Part shown: one piece after another, positions 33,745 to 34,657 of the stretch
Layout: each line of letters opens with the position of its first letter
Numbering within the stretch: position 1 is the stretch's first letter
Notes under the pieces: model-generated
Seen by the model: the letters and a program-made list of their open reading frames with translations, nothing else
What the model was told of the DNA's origin: nothing
Database searches by the model: none
From: Candidatus Azobacteroides sp.
GTDB lineage: Bacteria > Bacteroidota > Bacteroidia > Bacteroidales > Azobacteroidaceae
Direction: 5' to 3'
DNA: 34,657 nt
NCBI GenBank assembly: GCA_009778655.1
Contig: WRFZ01000168.1
Coordinates: 1 to 34,657 of the forward strand
Translations under genes and position numbers: made by a program

Positions 33745-34657
33745 ATGAACAAAATTTTTTCTCAACAAACAGTAAAGCGTTTCTTTCTCCTGCTGAGAGG
33801 GAAAGCACGCAGTTCTCTTCTTGTATCGGGATTCCTGATCGTATCGGTTTCGGTTTTCGCTCAACAGGAAAAGCAAATTACCGGAACCGTTATTGATGAA
33901 GGAAACGAACCGCTTGTCGGAGTGTCTGTGTTCATACCCGGCTCGTCCGTAGGGACAACAACGGATCTATCGGGTAAATATACGTTGCCGGTTCCGGGTG
34001 GAAAATCGGAAATTCGGTTTTCATACATCGGCTATGAGACGCAAACGCTGCCGGTTCCGAGCGGAACTATGCTAAACGTTCAAATGAAACCGAGCGTAAT
34101 CGGATTGAATGAAACGGTTGTCATCGGTTACGGTACGCAGCGGAAGAGCGATCTTACGGGTTCGATAACCAACGTCAGCAGTAAGGATTTCAATGTCGGG
34201 TTGATCAGTTCTCCCGAACAATTAATCAACGGCAAGGTTTCCGGAGTACAAATCATGTCGAACAGCGGCTCTCCTTCCGCAGGGAGTACAATCCGTATCC
34301 GGGGCGGAGCTTCTTTGAATGCCAGCAACAACCCTTTGATTGTACTTGACGGAATGCCTTTGGAACAGGGCGGAATAAGCGGTAATTCCGACAACTTTTT
34401 GAGTTTGATTAATCCTTCCGACATCGAGAGTATGACAATTCTGAAAGATGCTTCTTCCACGGCAATTTACGGTTCAAGAGCATCCAACGGCGTTATTATC
34501 ATTACAACTAAAAAAGGAACCAACGACCGTTTGAAGGTCAGCGTTTCTACCACCCAATCAGTACAAACACATACCAAATTGGCCGATATGCTCAGTAGAG
34601 ACGAATTTATCCGGGTGATTCAATCGCAGGGGAATACTGCTCAACAATCGTTATTAA
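33745..34657 (+). CDS. SusC/RagA-type TonB-linked outer-membrane importer (partial, runs off the window)
   Basis: ATG at 33745 opens 304 codons with no stop before the window end. The N terminus is the extended signal typical of SusC proteins (MNKIFSQQTVKRFFLLLRGK..., ending VSVFAQQ). Residues about 48-125 are a carboxypeptidase-regulatory-like domain (ITGTVIDEGNEPLVGVSVFI). The SusC signature LNETVVIGYGTQRKSDLTGS follows, then the plug with GKVSGVQIMSNSGSPSAGS, STIRIRGGASLNASNNPL and ILKDASSTAIYGSRASNGVI. The barrel is only beginning. SusC works with SusD to import oligosaccharides; susD should lie just beyond the window. It starts 51 nt after the glycosidase stop with no promoter between, so the two are probably cotranscribed. 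Confidence 0.95.
   Translation, partial: MNKIFSQQTVKRFFLLLRGKARSSLLVSGFLIVSVSVFAQQEKQITGTVIDEGNEPLVGVSVFIPGSSVGTTTDLSGKYTLPVPGGKSEIRFSYIGYETQTLPVPSGTMLNVQMKPSVIGLNETVVIGYGTQRKSDLTGSITNVSSKDFNVGLISSPEQLINGKVSGVQIMSNSGSPSAGSTIRIRGGASLNASNNPLIVLDGMPLEQGGISGNSDNFLSLINPSDIESMTILKDASSTAIYGSRASNGVIIITTKKGTNDRLKVSVSTTQSVQTHTKLADMLSRDEFIRVIQSQGNTAQQSLL

Overview
The window comes from a member of the Bacteroidota, most likely order Bacteroidales. The evidence is a SusC/RagA-type TonB receptor, a hybrid two-component regulator with a beta-propeller sensor, a type IX secretion sorting domain, the long form of signal peptidase I with the dapB-lepB-wbqC gene order, and several promoters of the Bacteroidota type (TTTG, about 20 nt, TAnnTTTG). 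The chromosome-like core genes flank an accessory block that holds an RHS polymorphic-toxin locus.

Layout. 1-4.0 kb: the end of a GntR-type regulator, a 29-residue membrane peptide, a TonB-receptor-like outer-membrane protein, and a convergent secreted protein of unknown function. 4.3-12.8 kb: a three-gene operon from a strong promoter, encoding a secreted protein with a T9SS C-terminal domain, an RHS partner protein and a large RHS protein whose variable tip carries an HExxH metallopeptidase motif. 12.8-17.2 kb: AT-rich putative immunity genes, a truncated regulator copy, an orphan RHS cassette with a different, JAB-like tip and its own overlapping lipoprotein gene, then what looks like the last residues of a third toxin directly in front of a third lipoprotein gene. 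17.2-18.1 kb: a terminator, a 95-bp MITE-like element and a short LuxR-like regulator. 18.1-20.9 kb: dapB-lepB-wbqC on the minus strand. 20.9-26.9 kb: a giant alpha-2-macroglobulin-like protein (minus). 27.0-34.7 kb: a polysaccharide utilisation locus with hybrid regulator, GH5-like glycoside hydrolase and the start of a susC gene that runs off the window.

How it fits together. The RHS operon and the LuxR-like regulator have promoters of identical architecture: the same 13-bp box lies exactly 3 nt upstream of the -33 element and both spacers are 20 nt. This suggests shared control. The orphan cassette carries a 613-bp gap-free copy of the end of the RHS core (about 92% identical by hand count, constant offset 2945). 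One crossover there would replace the metallopeptidase tip by the JAB-like tip in frame. All candidate immunity proteins carry export or lipoprotein signals, which points to toxin neutralisation in the envelope. In the last region, a direct repeat with 21-bp period upstream of the glycosidase promoter is a good candidate operator for the adjacent AraC-type hybrid regulator.

Assignments rest on reading motifs by eye; no database search was possible.
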